NCBI GenBank assembly: GCA_947243795.1
Contig: OX365943.1
Coordinates: 806,001 to 870,000 of the forward strand
From: Saccharomyces uvarum
Lineage: Eukaryota > Ascomycota > Saccharomycetes > Saccharomycetales > Saccharomycetaceae
Length of the DNA stretch: 64,000 bases
Reading direction: 5' to 3'
Shown: positions 60,422 through 64,000 of the stretch, piece after piece
How positions within the stretch are numbered: the first letter of the stretch is position 1
Layout of the letters: every line of letters starts with the position of its first letter
Translations under genes and position numbers: made by a program
Notes under the pieces: generated by a model
Databases searched by the model: none
Told to the model about the DNA's origin: nothing
The model's input: the letters and a program-made list of their open reading frames with translations, nothing else

Positions 60422-62392
60422 TTACTTATATACTACCTGGTTTTTCGTTTTGGGTTTTTTCTTCATATTACCATTCTGAGTACGTACTCTTGATATTGAT
60501 AAGTTTTCCAGATTGTCCATTGTCTTGGACAATTGTCCTACTAATTCTCTGTTCAAATCATTTTCAAGCTTTATCTCCCTTTTTAAAAGGGCAACCTTCT
60601 CCCTCAGTTCTTCCCTAATGGTCTCAGTATCTCCAAGTTTTGATTTCAATTCATTTTCTAATTCTCTTCTCTTATCGCCAAGCTTGCTTGTCTCTTCGTC
60701 ATTTTCTCTTATAGCAGCGCCTGCTCTTTTGATTTCTTGTTCCATATATTCCCTTTCAGTATCTTTTGATTTGTTTATTCTTTCTTCCTTCTCGATCTCA
60801 TCTTGCAAATTAATAGTTTTAATGAATAATTCTTCTAATTTGGCGAATCTTTCGCCCTGAGTCGCCAAATTTTTCTTCAAAAATTCAATTTCCTTCTCCA
60901 ATGTTTCAATTTGGGATAACTTAGAACTGCTTCCAATTTCTAGTTCGTGGGACTTGTTCAAGTTTTCACTATTCGTTCGTAGTGCCTCATCATGTTCTTC
61001 AACAATTTTTTCATCTTTGTTCAACAAGGATTGTAAATGATCATTTTGTAAATCATTTAGACACGAGTAATCGTTAAGCTCTTGTTTTTGCAAGGAAATA
61101 TCCATGTATATTTCCCCCATTGACTGGATCAATTTATGTGTTATAATTCCACTTGATAAATGATAATTTACACCAGAAGAGTTATCAGCAGTTGTGATAC
61201 CTGTTAATTGAGTCATATCTTGTTTTAGTGGATTTGTGTAATAATCATTCTTCAATCTTTTGGTGGAATAGAAACATGGAGCGTCAGTATCCTCGATTCC
61301 GACAGCGTTGGGCGATGATAGTTTATTAGGCCCATAACGCCCTCTTTTTTTCGAATAGTTAGCAAAGGCGTCTTCTAATTGGTCATCTGATTTTTTGAAA
61401 TGAACTTCTGTTAACAAAGACCTCTCTACATCCATCGAGGTGTATTGCTTTAATGGGTAAATATCCGGTAAGGGCCACGGTACCGTTGGGGTTTCTAGCC
61501 AGTCTACCAAATAATGTAATTTTTGTGAATAAATAGGTCTCAAATCTGGTGGTAGCGTACCTAAACGGTCCCTCAGGATTACCATAGCTGCAGTGACGTT
61601 CTCTAAGTATTCTCTACTATTCTTATCGAATTTTTTACCGAAAAATAAAGTACAGTGGTCAATCGAATTAATGGCTACTAACCTAACAATTGGTGCGTAT
61701 TTTTCAAAACCTTTCTTCTCTCTCTTATATTGTAGTATGTATTGAATATCCTTATGAGTCGTGTCCACTGTGGTGTCTAAACAGATCAGCATGTCGAACC
61801 GAGCCTTAGATTTTATCGGATGCTGTACTAAGTTCAAACCTTCAGAAGGAAATAAATGAACAGTACATGAGAAATCATTAGGCTTCTGCTTTGACTTAAT
61901 GGAATGACCGTCATATCTTTTAATATGTACCTTGTTCCCCAGTAGTAAAGCCTCTAACAAGTCCATTGTTCTTCCTGGCCTGCAGACAATGGCCGTTTCG
62001 GTTTCATATTCTTGAACAAGGTTTATAAGGTCTCTCAAAACATTGAACTTTCCACCATTCTCTGCCAGATGTGCAGGAACATCTCTAGTGATCAATGATT
62101 TAGGCATATAATGGTCTATCAATAAGTACGGATGGGTTGCTACCAATGAACCGTTTAGACACATAGTCCGCATAGACTCGAGGATGACATCCTCTTTATA
62201 ATGCGACGTTTCAAAATATCTCAAAATATCAGAATAGTGCAGTGACACTATCTGATCCGTAAGTTCCTTTTGGTAAAGCGACATTGTAGTTGGTAGCCAA
62301 TAATCACCGGATGTGTTGCCTGAGATGCCCAAAGTAGTGCCATCGACAATTGTGGGTATTGGTTTCGTATCCAAAATACGTAGTAAATCCAT
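60422..62392 (-). CDS. HDA3: Hda3, subunit of the HDA1 histone deacetylase complex
   Basis: 656 residues (655 in S. cerevisiae). The N-terminal half (1-330) has the helicase-like DNA-binding fold of Hda2/Hda3 (MDLLRILDTKPIPTIVD, ETAIVCRPGRTMDLLEALLLGN). The C-terminal half (about 440-640) is a long coiled coil (DEALRTNSENLNKSHELEIG; EIEFLKKNLATQGERFAKL), used to form the heteromer with Hda2 and hold Hda1. The complex deacetylates H3 and H2B and represses many genes. The tail is basic. Confidence 0.97.
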   Translation of the reverse strand: MDLLRILDTKPIPTIVDGTTLGISGNTSGDYWLPTTMSLYQKELTDQIVSLHYSDILRYFETSHYKEDVILESMRTMCLNGSLVATHPYLLIDHYMPKSLITRDVPAHLAENGGKFNVLRDLINLVQEYETETAIVCRPGRTMDLLEALLLGNKVHIKRYDGHSIKSKQKPNDFSCTVHLFPSEGLNLVQHPIKSKARFDMLICLDTTVDTTHKDIQYILQYKREKKGFEKYAPIVRLVAINSIDHCTLFFGKKFDKNSREYLENVTAAMVILRDRLGTLPPDLRPIYSQKLHYLVDWLETPTVPWPLPDIYPLKQYTSMDVERSLLTEVHFKKSDDQLEDAFANYSKKRGRYGPNKLSSPNAVGIEDTDAPCFYSTKRLKNDYYTNPLKQDMTQLTGITTADNSSGVNYHLSSGIITHKLIQSMGEIYMDISLQKQELNDYSCLNDLQNDHLQSLLNKDEKIVEEHDEALRTNSENLNKSHELEIGSSSKLSQIETLEKEIEFLKKNLATQGERFAKLEELFIKTINLQDEIEKEERINKSKDTEREYMEQEIKRAGAAIRENDEETSKLGDKRRELENELKSKLGDTETIREELREKVALLKREIKLENDLNRELVGQLSKTMDNLENLSISRVRTQNGNMKKKPKTKNQVVYK

Positions 62393-62616
62393 ACTAAAGG
62401 TGTCTGGTTGGTCTTGTTAACTTTTGTTCTTAGTTTTTTTTATATTGCCAAAGTTTTTATTTCTCTATTGTATATAATTGAAACTTTGGAAAATCTCGGT
62501 GTTATGGTTACTCAAACAACACTATTTATTTTTCAATTTTAGCTCTAAGTTATCAAATCCAAACAGAAGAAAAGCTAATTGGGTAAGCTAAGCTAGTAAC
62601 TGCAACCACGAGAAGT
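62393..62616. promoter_or_regulatory. HDA3/AOS1 divergent promoter
   Basis: 224 AT-rich bases with TTTTTTATATTG and T runs. No strong known motif was found. It serves both genes. Confidence 0.4.
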
Positions 62617-63654
62617 ATGACTGAAGGAAAATTGAGTGAGGATGAAATTGCGTTGTACGATAGACAGATTCGTCTATGGGGAATGGCAGCACAAGCCAAT
62701 ATGAGATCAGCAAGAGTATTGCTAATCAACCTTGGAGCCATTGGCTCCGAAATTACCAAGAGTATTGTCCTTAGCGGAATAGGACATTTGACAGTATTGG
62801 ATGGCCACAGAGTGACTGAAGAAGATTTGGGCTCTCAATTTTTTGTTGGCTCTGAAGATGTTGGCCAATGGAAATTAGATGCTGCCAAAGAAAGGATCCA
62901 AGACTTGAACCCTCGTGTGGAGTTAAAGTTTGACAAGCAGGTCTTACACGAGAAAGACGAAACTTTTTTCCAGCAATTCGATTTAGTTGTAGCCACAGAA
63001 ATGAAGGCTGATGAGGCAATCAAAGTTAACAAGTTAACCCGAAAATTAAACATTCCGTTATATGTTACCGGTTCTAACGGACTATTTGCGTATGTTTTTA
63101 TTGATTTGATCGAATTCGTCTCAGAGGATGACAAATTACAAAGCATAAGGCCTACTGTCGTTGGTCCTGTTTCAAGTAATCGAAGTATCATTGAAATTAC
63201 CACCAGGAAAGATGAAGAAGATGAAACAAAAAGTTATGAACGTATAAAGACCAAGAATAGCTACAAGTCTTTGGAAGAAGTACTACGTACAGCGACATTG
63301 AAAGAAAAATTGACACGAAGACAGCTAAAAAGGGTCACCAGTATTTTGCCATTAACGCTGACATTGTTGCAACAGGAACTCAATGAGGGGAGCGAGACGA
63401 TAGGGTTTGAACTACTGAACCAAGAAGCGGCTGTATGGTGTGGGAAACTGGGTGCCCCTGTGGCAATATTGAATGACGATTATACGCAACAAATCATCAA
63501 TCAAAGATATATTGAATTTGCTCCAGTTGCAGCTATTATAGGGGGAACCGTCGCACAAGATGTCATTAATATCTTGGGTAAAAGATTGTCTCCACTGAAT
63601 AATTTCATTGTGTTTGATGGCATTACTTTAGATATGCCAATTTTTGAATTCTGA
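62617..63654 (+). CDS. AOS1: Aos1, SUMO E1 activating enzyme subunit
   Basis: 345 residues (347 in S. cerevisiae). With Uba2 it activates SUMO (Smt3); Aos1 corresponds to the N-terminal half of ubiquitin E1. The ThiF-type Rossmann fold has RQIRLWGMAAQANMRSARVLLINLGAIGSE near 17-46 and the adenylate-binding DxDxxE region replaced as in the family. The end, RLSPLNNFIVFDGITLDMPIFEF, matches S. cerevisiae Aos1. The catalytic Cys resides in Uba2 and is not expected here. The start MTEGKLSEDEIALYD is slightly shorter than the S. cerevisiae N-terminus. Confidence 0.96.
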   Translation: MTEGKLSEDEIALYDRQIRLWGMAAQANMRSARVLLINLGAIGSEITKSIVLSGIGHLTVLDGHRVTEEDLGSQFFVGSEDVGQWKLDAAKERIQDLNPRVELKFDKQVLHEKDETFFQQFDLVVATEMKADEAIKVNKLTRKLNIPLYVTGSNGLFAYVFIDLIEFVSEDDKLQSIRPTVVGPVSSNRSIIEITTRKDEEDETKSYERIKTKNSYKSLEEVLRTATLKEKLTRRQLKRVTSILPLTLTLLQQELNEGSETIGFELLNQEAAVWCGKLGAPVAILNDDYTQQIINQRYIEFAPVAAIIGGTVAQDVINILGKRLSPLNNFIVFDGITLDMPIFEF

Positions 63655-63946
63655 TGGTATATATGTCTTAATGTATCTCAGCGGCAGATAAGGAGAAAAA
63701 GAAATCAGTCGGTGAAGCATTATAGTCATATGTAAAGATAATAATAATAATGATAATAAAAGGTAGGAGAAAAATAGATACAGATATTTGTAGTAAAGAG
63801 AACACATGTTACAAAAAACAAAAGAAAAAACATTACGTAATTTCTATTTCTTCTTATTCAGGTCCAAAAGAAAATTCATGTGCCAGTGGACTGGGCAAGC
63901 CTTCTTGTAGTATACAAAAAGCCCGATAATAACAAAGAAATAATCT
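63655..63946. other. Convergent intergenic region, AOS1 / SEC23
   Basis: 292 bases. A (GATAATAAT)-like run lies at 63738-63757. A second frame on the minus strand within the SEC23 3' region gives a protein-like but start-less stretch (see rejected notes). Confidence 0.4.
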
Positions 63947-64000
63947 CTATGCTTGACCAGAGACAGCGACTTGTTGTAAGTGAGTCATGAAGTTTTGTAA
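63947..64000 (-). CDS. SEC23: Sec23, COPII coat GTPase-activating subunit (C-terminus only)
   Basis: The window ends inside this gene. On the minus strand, codons from 64000 down read LQNFMTHLQQVAVSGQA and then TAG (63947-63949), the C-terminus of Sec23 as I remember it. Sec23 with Sec24 forms the inner COPII coat and is the GAP for Sar1. Only 17 codons are present, so identity rests on this short match and on synteny after AOS1. Confidence 0.9.
   Translation of the reverse strand, partial: LQNFMTHLQQVAVSGQA

Noticed and set aside
63848-63985. Protein-like minus-strand frame downstream of and overlapping the SEC23 end
   Set aside because: The +1 frame reads smoothly for about 45 codons but has no good start and no splice signals; it is most likely the SEC23 3' UTR.

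Overview
This window is yeast nuclear DNA from a Saccharomyces sensu stricto species. Gene content, order and strand match the right arm of S. cerevisiae chromosome XVI from NOC4 (YPR144C) to the 3' end of SEC23 (YPR181C), recalled from memory. The proteins are not the S. cerevisiae ones as I remember them. Every protein carries scattered substitutions, small length differences occur (NOC4, TIF3, MMS1, JIP5, BSP1, AOS1), and CUR1 differs greatly. The source is therefore probably a sister species (S. uvarum, S. eubayanus, S. kudriavzevii, S. arboricola, S. mikatae or similar). I cannot tell which by eye.

Layout. 0-6 kb: a Ty-type solo LTR remnant, tRNA-Ile(AAU), NOC4, a box C/D snoRNA resembling snR45, ASN1, and a small conserved ORF (YPR145C-A). 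6-16 kb: lipid-droplet hydrolase YPR147C, BAR-like YPR148C, NCE102, SUE1, URN1, MAY24 (with a 5-base first exon) and PIN3/LSB2. 16-25 kb: NCA2, polyamine exporter TPO3, TDA6 and fast-evolving CUR1. 25-33 kb: a possible second LTR, tRNA-Ala(AGC), KRE6, tRNA-Gly(GCC) and GPH1. 33-45 kb: SGV1/BUR1, ORC4, TIF3, MMS1 and RHO1. 45-52 kb: MRP2, MET16, NUT2, JIP5, a second identical tRNA-Ile(AAU) in the opposite orientation, intron-containing YPR170W-B (V-ATPase subunit f), and BSP1. 52-64 kb: YPR172W, VPS4, CSA1, DPB2, BET2, PRP4, HDA3, AOS1 and the last 17 codons of SEC23.

The genes are independently transcribed housekeeping genes, not an operon or a single pathway. Several promoters carry sites that fit gene function: PAC and RRPE at NOC4, Gcn4 at ASN1, STREs at GPH1, Cbf1 at MET16, MCB at DPB2, Reb1 at several genes and Abf1 between BET2 and PRP4. 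Two genes need splicing (MAY24 and YPR170W-B), and both have the standard GTATGT and TACTAAC signals.

I looked for an undescribed system and found none. The points most worth a second look are the divergence and longer C-terminus of CUR1, the GC-rich island over URN1, the near-identical tandem repeats in TIF3, the 5-base exon of MAY24, a short acidic smORF near 6.5 kb, and the LTR relics beside tRNA genes. Comparisons with S. cerevisiae here are from memory, not from an alignment.
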